DNA of 41,928 bases, from positions 1 to 41,928 of the forward strand of contig MZNV01000853.1 in the NCBI GenBank assembly GCA_002081555.1, in the 5' to 3' direction. Both the position numbers and the translations under genes were made by a program. The notes under the pieces are model-generated. The model saw nothing but the letters and a program-made list of their open reading frames with translations, made no database searches and was not told the origin of the DNA. Shown here piece by piece: positions 1 to 9,778 of the stretch (within the stretch, counting starts at the first letter, position 1; the number at the start of each line of letters is the position of its first letter). The DNA is from Protostelium mycophagum. Taxonomy: Eukaryota > Evosea > Variosea > Protosteliida > Protosteliaceae.

Positions 1-2093
1 CCAAAAGCAACAATACTCTCTCGAGATCTACAGATCAATAAGATCACCTCGTGGGCGGATGATATCTCACTAGATAAGACTGCAGTGGCAACATTTATCA
101 GTACACGTGGTATGGGCAAGACGTTTCTGCTGAAGCGCACTTGCGATATTCAACACCGACGTATACAAGAGGCAAGACAAAAGGCACGCATCATCTCTTT
201 CGATGGATCGGAGGTACGGACAACAAAAGACGCCTAAATGTTATGGAAGAAAGCAATTATTCGGCATATCAGAGTACTTTTTCACAACTGTGAGATTGAT
301 GGCATTATTTTCAAGAGTTCTGATCTGGAGAACGCTAATACGGTAGACTCTGCAGTATATCCCACACTCTCTAAATGGATATCTGGTGTTATGAACAGCT
401 CCCTTACAGATGCCGTCAATGAACTGGTCAGGCTGACAGATATCGCCATACCCACAGATGGAATTCAACAGGCAACGTGTATGTTTCTGTTAGACAATGT
501 GCAAAGTCTTGCCTCTTTAGACACCCACCTCACCTCTGAAGAGAGCTCAGTGAGTCTAATTCATCTTTTGATGGAAACTGATGTTGATAGCCACATACAT
601 CTAGGGAAACACACCTACTCAATGCATTACTTGCATCAATTTCCTTTGGTAGGCATCTCATCATCATTGCCGGCACAAGTGATCACAACTTAAACCAACT
701 CTGTGATCATTCCACCTATCGTCTCACTCGTATACCCTTGAATATCCTCAGTACTATGAACGATGCATACATTATGGGGCAAGAAATATTCGCCTATCGT
801 AACAAGGAAGGACAGCACATTACATTACCACCAGGTCTTTTAGATACTGAGAAGCGCAACCAGTGCTCTCACTATCTGGAAAGTGCCATATACGAGGCGT
901 GTCAAATACCTCGGCTTCTGAATGTTGTGTTCAATAAGTATTGGGATTACTTATCATCTCACAATAAGGTGAGGAAAATTTTATAAGCACCAAACTGAAT
1001 TGTACAGTTCATCCCCCAAGCAATCACGGCAGAGATTACCAAGGCAAGTCGGGGACTTTATTTTCCTGGATGGACGTATCTTCTCCAATTTGAAGTGCAG
1101 GACGTCGCTCTCCTTTTCCTTCATAGTCGTACCCAACAGAATATTCTTGATGAGGGTACTGGAGAACCCGTACAAGTCAACCTTCCAAATACAGGGCTGT
1201 CAGTCTTGGAGCTGATTAAAGCAGGCATCATATTTCCATACAACAGTTCAATTGTCATCCCCAATCTTTTATGGAGTCCAGAGAATCATCAGGAGACAGT
1301 CCGTCATCACCTCACTACAGCTCAGCAGTGTATACAAAAATATGGTCTGAATACAAAAGATCTGTGTGTGGATGTGGGACAATGGTGGACCGATGCATAT
1401 AGTGCTAACAGATTAGGTCGCATCTGGGAGCGTATGCTGGTCTCCTCTATAATGGCCAGATGGATTATTGCCTCTGATTTTGGTAAAAACCCCAATGTTG
1501 CTTTTCGGAGAATCTACAATCTCAGTCAGGGGTCCTCACAGTTTTTCGCACTTCCAGATATAGAGATTAATTTTACCAATGGCATAAAACATGGATTGTG
1601 TGAGCACCAGGTATTCAATTATTGTTTATAGATGTATTTTACAAAAATTCTCTCACATTCATTCTAATAATTTGTAGGTACAAAAAGAACAGTGCAATTA
1701 TATCAGTTTCAACGAAGAAATCAATAATGCCCACCATGATTTTAATATAAACGGTGTTATGCCATGTCAAGCTAAGCTATCATTTACACAGCCTACAGCA
1801 GAAGCAGTAAGCAATCAGTTACTTGGCACTGAAGGAAAGGTGAAGATGTGTTCAATAAATCTGCACAGTCTAATTTGACATAGGCTTTATTGTGGTTCTT
1901 TATTGGCCATAATGAAGACCATCCTGAAGCGCCTAAGCACTTTCGAAAGTCAGTTGTGAAAGATGCTATTAAGAGAAAATAACTCGTAATATTGAATGGA
2001 GCAGGGTGTGTGAGCCCTTTGAATATTGATTTGTTGATTGCTTTAAAGAAGGTGCTTTGTGCATTTAGAGAAGATACCAATAATGAGGAATAA
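1..2093 (+). pseudogene. Crinkler/RHS-like P-loop NTPase effector gene, 5'-truncated and broken
   Basis: Fossil copy, cut by the window start. The first visible segment holds a Walker A-like stretch (TRGMGKTF) in a context typical of STAND-like ATPases. Later come a hydrophobic strand ending IIIAG (possible Walker B or sensor region) and a segment GRIWERMLVS, like the entry to the C-terminal domain of Crinkler or RHS-type multigene proteins. Very short GT-AG introns seem to interrupt it, as in the host genes. It looks broken, with about two in-frame interruptions, and is probably young because most of the length still reads as protein. Family assignment rests on remembered architecture (P-loop plus C-terminal nuclease-like region in oomycete, chytrid and other CRN proteins), not on an alignment. 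It could instead be another lineage-specific P-loop family. Confidence 0.45.
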
Positions 2094-2119
2094 AGTCCTA
2101 TTGAATAAGATGATACATC

Positions 2120-2785
2120 TCACTGCTGTTTTTGTAAATATGGCTTTATGTTTTTGTCTTTCTTAAGGTGTATTAATTTCTCTCTAATAGTGTTGCTGTC
2201 TATTTGTCTGTTAAAGACATTATCATAATTACCCTTTTTAATAAAGTTAAGCCATTCAAAAAGAGTGTGTGCCACAGAAAGCTGCTTCTGGGCAGGAGCT
2301 TCTTCTTTGCTTCCTCTCTTGCATAAAGCTTTAGTAGAAAGATTTTCTATAATAGGGTTTTCAGGTGACTTTCTGTTTGCCTTTATTGGCTGCTCTTTTT
2401 TATATTCCTCCTCTTCTTTCTTGGCACTGTGTCTTGCTTTAATCCCAGCCTATATGCTGCAATTAGACCATATAAAGCATCTGATGTCACATCAAGAACT
2501 GATGGGAACTTGTCGTAGGGCAGTACATCTCATATAGATTAGAGTACATTTCAATTGAAAGAGCTCTTTTGCTCTTGTTGATAGGATGTATCATCAATGC
2601 ATTCTCAATGTCTACATCTGTGTTATAACTCTAGATGTATATTAATACAGTAAACAAATTCAGCAAAGTTTTAGACAAGGTCAGGTCACCTAATGTGTGT
2701 ATAGGTCTTCTACCTTCTCTTCTAACTTGCTCTTATTGGTAACAGCTGTATTCTTCTTCAAAAGTTGTAATCTTTCTCAAATACA
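2120..2785 (-). pseudogene. Decayed coding remnant, family unknown
   Basis: The minus strand carries several stretches that read like protein, in different frames. They include a Lys/Glu-rich stretch (KKEEEEYKKEQP) followed by a segment ending in a stop just before 2120, and upstream pieces such as SDALYGLIAAYR. No start codon is left on the longest stretch, and several frame breaks separate the pieces. I do not recognise the family. It lies tail-to-tail with the broken P-loop gene, in accessory DNA. A chance reading is possible but the amino-acid composition makes decay of a real gene more likely. Confidence 0.35.
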
Positions 2786-3100
2786 TCCAATTAATGCAAC
2801 ATATATGCGGCATTTTGTGACAGTTCAACTTAGAAACTGTTATTACAGGAGTATGTAGAACACAAATATTGATATGTAGAGCATCTCAAACTGCAGCAAT
2901 ATTTGAGACTGTTATACAACAAGCCAGAAGTTAGCTAAGGCAAGCAGAGGAGCAATTTAGATTGTGATAATTGATTTTATCTCTACTCAACAATCTTTAT
3001 AAATGCAGACATTAGTGCTAACATATATAGAGATCATAGAAAGAAGCAGAAACCACAACACCTTCAACTACAATTAGACAACAGTAGAAAGGACAATAAG

Positions 3101-3204
3101 CTGTTTTAAGTTTGTTTCTGAAATATTGTGATGCAGACATATCTGGATCATTCTGTTTTAAGTTTGTTTCTGAAATATTGTGATGCAGACACATCTGGAT
3201 CATT
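3101..3204. repeat. Tandem duplication of a 52-bp unit
   Basis: Copies at 3101-3152 and 3153-3204 start CTGTTTTAAGTTTG and end CTGGATCATT. They differ at a single base (ACATATCTGG against ACACATCTGG), so the duplication is recent. No open reading frame of note covers it. The 3' half of the unit contains GATGCAGACAYATCTGG, which belongs to the degenerate repeat found just downstream. Confidence 0.9.
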
Positions 3205-3410
3205 ATTGCACATCATATAGACACATCTGTATCACCAATCTGTTTTTGGTATAGCACATTATATGGATGTGTCTGCATTGTACAACTTTTTATGCAGATA
3301 CACCTGCATTTGTATAACTTATTATGTAGATATATTCACATTGATGTAACTCATTATACAGATGCATCTGTATTAGTGTAACTTGTATACAGACGCATCT
3401 GTATTAGAAA
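3205..3410. repeat. Cluster of degenerate ~40-bp repeats with a GCAGAT..ATCTG core
   Basis: Five or six imperfect copies share a spaced pattern: a TAACTT-like word, TATTAT, then (A)CAGATGCATCTG or a variant, then TATTAG. The best copy, CAGATGCATCTG at 3359-3370, is a perfect 12-bp palindrome; others read ACAGACGCATCTGTATTAG or GCAGATACACCTGC. The block is AT-rich and has no recognisable gene. It may be a subterminal repeat array of a transposon, or simple tandem growth. Confidence 0.7.
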
Positions 3411-4561
3411 TGTGTAATACTTACATAAAAAGGAATAGAGAAAGGAATAAAAGAAGCAACAAAGAGAAAAGATAAACTCAAAGACAATCCTCTGATTAGG
3501 ATGATGCTTTAAGTGTTTTATTATTTGGCTATAACAACCGTTCCATGAACACATGAATCTTCCTAATTTCTGCATTGTGCATTGTAAATGTGTATGTATA
3601 ATTTTGCAAACTTTAATAAATAAACAACAACGTTAATTAAAACGTTGAAATAACTTGTGAATAAATTATATAAATTTATTTGTACTTTTATGTCATTGAT
3701 GTCTAACAATCTGCATATGTGTAACTTGTTATATGAATGTGTCTAGAGTGAAAGTTCATAATGCAGATGCATCCCCATCAATGTTTTGTTTTTTCTATAT
3801 ACTTACTGCCATTAGTTATTACTTCATTTATAGTGGTTTTAACATATTGAAGTTTTCTTTCTTATGGTTAGGTATCTCACTGTAATGTTGATCATCTGTT
3901 TTCAATATATGCAAAAAAACCTTAAAAAGCAATTGTAGAATGGTCTTCTAGAGCTTATCAATTTGATTCTTAATTCATACAAATCAATTAAGGTAACTAT
4001 TATTCAAAATCAAAGGAAATATGATTAGAAGGGATGGGTGTCTGATTATATTTGCTCTCTAGAGGGTCATTGAAAACTTTATCACTTAGAGTTCACTCTT
4101 AATGATCAGGACAGACCAGCTTTTAGATATGCAGGTGCATATATATCTTATTTTATCTTTTACTTGTTTTTTGGTTCTATTAACCCATATAATGGGATAT
4201 GTATTTATTGTAAGCAGGAAATTGCTATAAGTATTTTTTCTTGCAAGTTTTTTGGCTTTTGGCACGGTTGCCATATTGGATCAGCCACATTGATTTTCTG
4301 GTTATTTGGTCATGTTATATTACACGTGATATTTTTTTTACAAGTGTCTTTTTGCCAAAGTGCAGTCTTCTAATCAGGCCATCGAGGCCTGAGGGCACCG
4401 ATTTCACCATAAGCTTTTTGGCCTTGGCATTTTTGAAATTGTTGGGTAAATGCAGTGCGACATAATTAGAGAACCTTCTCTTAATTAAACGCGAAATTCG
4501 AGTCTCGGTTGGCGTGGTTGTAGACGGACATTGGCGACAAAACCACCACAAAAAAATTGCG
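3411..4561. other. AT-rich DNA without a recognised gene
   Basis: No coding segment could be supported on either strand. A further degenerate copy of the upstream repeat lies around 3715-3785 (TGTGTAACTTGTTATATGAATG and GCAGATGCATCC). The right end, from about 4370, becomes less AT-rich and should hold the promoter and 5' leader of the cysteine protease gene that starts at 4562. Confidence 0.5.
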
Positions 4562-6648
4562 ATGAAGGTCACGATCGTCCTTCTAACTGCCATTTTAGCG
4601 CTGGCCACTGCGCTCAAAGCGCCAAAATGGCCCCAGCAGGTAGATTCAGAAGTATTTATGAGACAATAACAAATCAAACCGCTTCAGTATTATGCGAGGA
4701 CTGTCTTCTCTATACCGTACGGGAACATGTCAGAGCCTATTGATGTTTGGTATGATCAGAAGAACAATCGCCAAAGGATTGATTATTACGCTGGAATGGT
4801 AAAATTGCCATTCTTTTGTGATCTAAGCTCATTCAGGCATCTTATCTCTGGAGATTTGACCAAAAGAAGATGTATGAGGTCGTTCCCCGCATTGACACTA
4901 TGGTGAGGTTACGTGCTGGAAGTCAAAGACTGATCTTAAAAGAATTGCTTTCAATCAGACCTCGATGCCAGTGGAGGACTCACTAATGTCCTTCCTGACC
5001 TCTCTACATGGACTTATGCAGGAAGAGAGGCTGTTAGAGGCTCGAACTGTCACAAATTTGTGAACGTGAGTTTGATGAACACTCGATGTCAAACTTACAG
5101 TTGGCAGATAGTCAAAAATGGTAATACAACAGCTAACTACAACTTTTTCGTCGATGCCCTCACTATGGAGCCTAAGCAGATCTATCTCTTTGGATATGAC
5201 TTCATCTTTGGTTCGCACCCCGACATTTACATCCTCGATTTTATAGAATATCAATCTGGCCTCGTCTCTGATCAGGTATGCATTTCCTCTATACGTGTTT
5301 GTGCTGAATCTCTAGGTGTTCAATGCACCAGGAGTATGTAAGAACCCCGAAAGAACCCACATCAACACTCCAACTGCCAAGAGGTAAAGATCACATCAAC
5401 AGAAAGTTTAAATGGAAAGTTCTGATATTTCGAAAGAGCAGCACACCGGGCCAGAGGAAGACTTGGACAACTGAGCTTATTCACGCCCATTGCCTCTGAT
5501 GAAGAATTCGAAAACTTCAGACAGACACATGGAAAACTGTACCACAGCGAGGTGGAAAAACACCACAGAAGGTCTGTCTACAATGCTAACAAGAAATACA
5601 TCGACAGACACAACGCCAAGCCCGGTGTCACCTACAAGAGTGAGACGAAATTTCCGGAAAGTTTCACTGAAATTTCTGTCCAGTGGCCATGAACAAGTAT
5701 GGAGACTACACCCAAGCCGAGTTGAAAGATCTGATGAGACCAACACCCGCCACACCACGCTCACAAAGAGAAAACAAAGCGACTCACACACACGAACCTG
5801 CCAAAAAGACACCACCTCCTTACGTAAACTGGGTCGAGAAGGGCGCAGTCAATCCACCCAAGGACCAAGGGGTAAGTCCCATTTAGTTGGATAAATCAAA
5901 TCTCTAATTGAGTGTGAGATCTGTGGCTCTTGCTGGACTTTTGGTACCACGGGCACATTGGAAGGTGCGCACTTTGTCAAGACCGGAAGATTGATCTCCC
6001 TCTCTGAACAGCAATTGGTCGACTGTGCCTGGACTGAAGGTAACTCTGCTTGTGATGGTGGAGAAGCTTCTGGCGCATTACAATGGGTCATGGACAACGG
6101 GTATGTCAATTTACTATTATTTTATGTAGTATGCTGAATATATATAGAGGTATTGCTCTAGAGCAGACTTACAGATACATCATGCTCGATCACTTTTGCA
6201 ACACAGAAGATAGATCTTCCGGTCTCACCATAAGAGGTTTCATTATACATCATCACACAAGAATGACACTTTCAGGGTATGTTAATGTGACATCTGGTGA
6301 TGAAGATGCACTCACAGACGCTATCTCTAAGCAGCCTGTTGCCATCGCAATCGATGCTTCTCATCCCTCCTTCACCTTTTACTCTGAGGGTGTCTACAAC
6401 GAGCCAAAATGCAAGAACGGTGTCGACGATTTAGACCACGAAGTCCTGGCGGTTGGATATGGAACTGAAGATGGCCAGGATTATTACTACGTTAAAAAGT
6501 GATCATTCTTAGTTGTAGATGGAGCAATAGAACTAAATGTCTCAGTTCATGGAGCACCTACTGGGGGGATGAGGGTTATATCAAAATGTCGAGAAACAAT
6601 GACAATCAGTGTGGAATCGCCACTGCTGCAAATTACCCACTTTTGTAG
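4562..6648 (+). CDS. cfaD: CfaD/digestive-type cysteine protease (papain family, C1A, with I29 propeptide)
   Basis: Twelve exons joined by in-phase GT-AG introns give about 527 aa: 4562-4639, 4688-4798, 4837-4902, 4943-5065, 5108-5275, 5316-5383, 5455-5639, 5684-5871, 5919-6100, 6148-6236, 6276-6498, 6546-6648. A signal peptide ([17 protein letters not shown]) leads into the CfaD-specific N-terminal domain ([31 protein letters not shown]). Next come an I29 inhibitor segment ([16 protein letters not shown], then MNKYGDYT) and a papain-like domain with the catalytic Cys in GICGSCW, His in [11 protein letters not shown] and Asn in [13 protein letters not shown]. The closest named relatives are Dictyostelium counting-factor-associated protein D and crustacean or insect digestive cysteine proteinases of about 530 aa. 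It should be secreted or lysosomal and self-activating. Exon boundaries were chosen to keep the family motifs in frame. Confidence 0.93.
5640..5683 (+). repeat. Introner-like intron in cfaD (GAAATTTC family)
   Basis: This 44-nt intron begins GTGAGACGAAATTTCCGG and contains TTTCACTGAAATTTC, a 15-nt string found exactly in a DDB1 intron (36621-36671). It is the only cfaD intron with this sequence, so it looks like a recent gain. Confidence 0.6.
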
Positions 6649-6661
6649 ACCTTGAAGTTGA

Positions 6662-6667
6662 AATAAA
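6662..6667 (+). terminator. Poly(A) signal AATAAA of the cysteine protease gene
   Basis: AATAAA lies 14 nt after the TAG stop of the cysteine protease. The convergent neighbour ends only 40 nt further on, so the two 3' UTRs must be very short or overlap. Confidence 0.6.
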
Positions 6668-6706
6668 TATCATATATAATCATTCTATTACGAATATATT
6701 TATTCC

Positions 6707-8289
6707 TTAATGTACCAGAGCCATCCTTGTCATGCTCTCCACAATATCTTTGAATCGGCTCGTCTCTGCGTTGGAAAAGTTGTTTGTGACGGGAGCCACT
6801 TGTATCACAGTCGGGCCATCTCCAGGGAAATGGCTGAGCTTTGTCTCCAGATGTGGTCTCAGTAGTGATGTCATATTCTCTTCTTCCCGAGCCTTTCTGT
6901 ACTTCTCCAAGAAAAGTGAGCCAAGTGTATCCTTAGTATTGGGAACAACGACCAGGGCAGCCTCAGCGTCTGTTGTGATGACAGTGACTCTATCTCCCTC
7001 CTTTTGGACGCAGAGGCGTAGTGGAGATTTCGATGCTTCTATTTCGGGTAGATTGAACATAAAACAGACGGCTGCAGCTTGTATCTGGCTTGAGATGGGG
7101 AACTCTGTCAGAGTTTTATAGAGGTGCTTGCTGCGGCCATTATTTCTTCTATTCAATTCCTTGTGTATCAACTTCACTTGCTCGAGGATCATTCCTTCAG
7201 CCTGAAGCAAAGTCAGATATTCAACAGTCTTGTGGGTTCTTTACCTCGGGCTTGTCTTCAACCTTCTCCATGTTGCTGTCGTAGCCGTGGAGGATAGATT
7301 CTACAGCCTCGTAGCCACCTTCTACTTCTACAGGTAAAAAGTACAGCTTGCTCGCCTCGTCCAAGTAAGCATGGGCAGTCAGATCTGCCGGTGTGATGTT
7401 GAAGATGCCGGCGCTACCGTGGGAGAGGGTGTGTGCGGCGGTATCGGCGGGGGTTTGTGTACCCTCCCTCTTTCCTCTGAAGGGATCCACCTTGAAGTTC
7501 AATTTAGCAGCGGAGAAACTGACCTGGAAGGAGATGAGAATGTGCCAAGATGATTAAATCGCTTACTTGGAGTAGCATGTACCACTCTTGTGTCTTGGTG
7601 GCGGGGTCTTGCATCTTCAGGCAGGGAATGATTCCCCAAGTGTCTTTGTTGTACTCTTTGCTGAATGTCATCTGTTTAGAGTCAACACAAAAAAACACCA
7701 AGGACCTCGCACCTGAATACCATCGTGGGGTCTGTGGTGTCCGTGTCCATGGTTTCTGGTTTGTCTCTTGTTCTTCTTCTCTGCAGGTTCTTGGTGGTTG
7801 TCCTCTCTTCTGTAATCCTGAGAATGTGTTGGTGATGTTCTTCCAGAATGTGTGGGTGATGTTCTGCCAGAGTGTGTAGGTGAAGAGCGACCCGAGTTAG
7901 AAGGTGTAGACCTGGCAGAGCTGTTGTTGCTCTCGGAATGGCTGTTGCGCTGTCTTCCAGCGTGCTTTGGCTTCTCGGGAGAGGACTTGCCGCTGCGGTT
8001 GTGTCGCTCTGTCCTCTTTAGTTGTCGTAAAACGAAGGCGTAATGTTCTCACCTTGTTGGCTCCCGATGCTGTTCTTACGTTCTCTTTGATGAGAGTGTT
8101 GCTCCCATTGAGCTCCGAACCCTGGCTTGTGTTCGGCCTCTTCACCGCGTCTGCGCCAGCTTCCTTGGGAGGAAGGGGCGTCTTTGACAGGGCTGAATTG
8201 ATTATCAAAGGTAGAGGGTCGGTGAACTCCGTCTCCTTTTGGGGCACGTGAGCCCTCTGAGTTTCTTCGTCTGTAAAATCATCAGCCAT
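6707..8289 (-). CDS. Uncharacterised 472-aa protein with Ser/Arg-rich N-terminal half
   Basis: Five exons (8053-8289, 7713-8015, 7567-7671, 7245-7523, 6707-7201) join in phase 0 through 37-43-nt introns and give MADDFTDEETQ to ALVH plus a stop. Residues 1-180 are disordered: acidic at first, then basic and Ser/Thr/Pro-rich, with a threefold repeat SGR(S/T)SPTH and a His-rich end. Residues about 181-470 look folded, starting MTFSKEYNKDTWGIIPCLKM and including AAKLNFKVDPFRG and a C-terminal helical segment. I do not recognise the family. RS-like SP/TP repeats suggest a phosphorylated protein, perhaps nuclear or RNA-associated (inference). A non-coding leader intron (8349-8389) may precede the start. 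The gene is convergent with the cysteine protease and divergent from H2A.Z. Confidence 0.75.
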
Positions 8290-9164
8290 ACATTTGACAA
8301 AACTCCTCACCGTCTGGTTTCTTGAGTTTCGTGTTCGCGTGTTGACATCTATAAAGGGTCAGTCCATCTCTTGTCCTTCTGAAACTCACGATTGTTGGTG
8401 TTGGCGTGCTGTGGTGCTGCTCGAGAATGTCTTCGGAAGTTTATAAGCTTGGAAATCTCGATGGTTCGTCGTTTACGCTCTGAACACTCCCGTCTTTTGG
8501 ACGTCACGTGCCCCAATTAAAGATGTCCAGAAGTATAGAACCCTCCACTTCCATTCTGGGATATTTTGACCTGATCTGCGTCACAGGTCGACAAAGAAAG
8601 AGTGGAATTTTGGTCGAACCAAGCGATTTTTGAAGCCAAAAAGATTGTGGTTTTTGGTGTTGTTTATGGCCCTTGCGAACTTGGTTGCGAAACTTGGATG
8701 ATTCTTCGATTCATCGAAGATCTTCACTTCTTTTCTGATGTAGGAAAGCAATAATATTGATCTCTTGATCACAGACTTTCAGACGACAGGTCTTTTTGAT
8801 GAGGTCAAAAATGAGCTTGAGATGAGGAAGAGGAATAGTCTAGACAAGAATCCAATCGCACATAAACATCATCCTCGATCCCAAGAGTAACTTTGGTGTC
8901 TTAGACGGATGCGGTTGAACGGTTGAACTGCGCAGTTTTGGCGGCAAAAATAAGTTGTGAAGAAGTGACTCAGAGGGCACTCCGCCCTGGTATAAAATTC
9001 AAATTTCTACTAAGAATTTTGCGACCGTTAAATCACGATTCTGAGCATCCGTTAGGGAAACCCGAAAAACATTTCGAAACTGAACCGTGAAGGACAAGTG
9101 CAATCCTCATTGCAAGACCTTTCCAACTTCTTCACAGCAGATAAATACACTTCTCTAGATACAA
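8290..9164. promoter_or_regulatory. Intergenic region between divergent genes, with H2A.Z TATA box
   Basis: The region holds the 5' leader of the minus-strand gene and the promoter of H2A.Z. TATAAAA at 8991-8997 sits about 170 nt upstream of the H2A.Z ATG. TTTTGGCGGCAAAA near 8935 resembles an E2F-type site, which would suit a replication-linked histone gene, but this is inference. No further gene is visible. Confidence 0.5.
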
Positions 9165-9635
9165 ATGGTGAGCGTCGAAAGGTGAATCGATGTGAATTCA
9201 TTATTAATTCTCCATACAGTCAGACAGCGCTAAAGCCGCCAAGCCCAACAGAAAGGCTATCTCCCGTTCCAGCCGTGCTCACCTTCAGGTGAATAGGGTT
9301 TTCACAAGTTTCATTTTGCTGATCTCTCTCAGTTCCCCGTCGGTCGTATCCACCGTCTTCTAAAGACCAGAGTCTCTGCTCATGGTCGTGTTGGAGCCAC
9401 AGCCGCTGTGTACTCCGCTGCCGTCCTCGAATACATCACCGCCGAGATTTTAGAGTTGGCTGGTAACGCTTCTAAGGACCTTCGTGTGAAGAGAATTTCT
9501 CCTCGTCATCTTCAGCTCGCCATCCGTGGAGATGAGGAATTAGATCTCCTCTTTAAGGGAACCATTGCAGGAGGAGGTGTCATCCCCCACATTCACAGAA
9601 GTTTGATCAAGAAGGCCACAAAGAAGGCTGAGTAA
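9165..9635 (+). CDS. H2AZ: Histone H2A variant H2A.Z
   Basis: Three exons give 124 aa. Exon 1 (9165-9167) is only the ATG; exon 2 is 9220-9288 and exon 3 is 9333-9635. The histone fold is complete ([33 protein letters not shown]). The variant is identified by the H2A.Z-type docking region, which reads [20 protein letters not shown] then [10 protein letters not shown], in place of the canonical H2A sequence. The N-terminal tail is short and Lys-rich ([12 protein letters not shown]). H2A.Z-H2B dimers mark promoters and are deposited by SWR1-type remodellers. Splicing right after the start codon is a notable feature. Poly(A) signal AATAAA follows at 9707-9712. Confidence 0.97.
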
Positions 9636-9706
9636 TCTCATTACCCAAGAACGAACAAGAAGGGGAGGTTTTAGACGGCACGAACAATTTAAAAGACGAT
9701 AATTAT

Positions 9707-9712
9707 AATAAA
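9707..9712 (+). terminator. Poly(A) signal AATAAA of H2A.Z
   Basis: AATAAA lies 72 nt after the H2A.Z stop. The convergent ankyrin gene ends at 9779. Confidence 0.6.
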
Positions 9713-9778
9713 GTAGCCAGAAGTAACAGTTTTATTAACACGAGCGAAACACAAGGAGAGAATGTCCATATTTGTACA

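Noticed and set aside
1-2093. A variant genetic code, suggested by in-frame stops in the first gene
   Set aside because: Clear host genes in the window end properly with TAA (H2A.Z, ARF1, DDB1), TGA (LSM8, RING gene) and TAG (cysteine protease). The broken gene is better explained as a fossil.
5490-5894. 134-codon plus-strand frame inside the cysteine protease gene
   Set aside because: It is an alternate frame of the I29 propeptide exons; the other frame matches the family.
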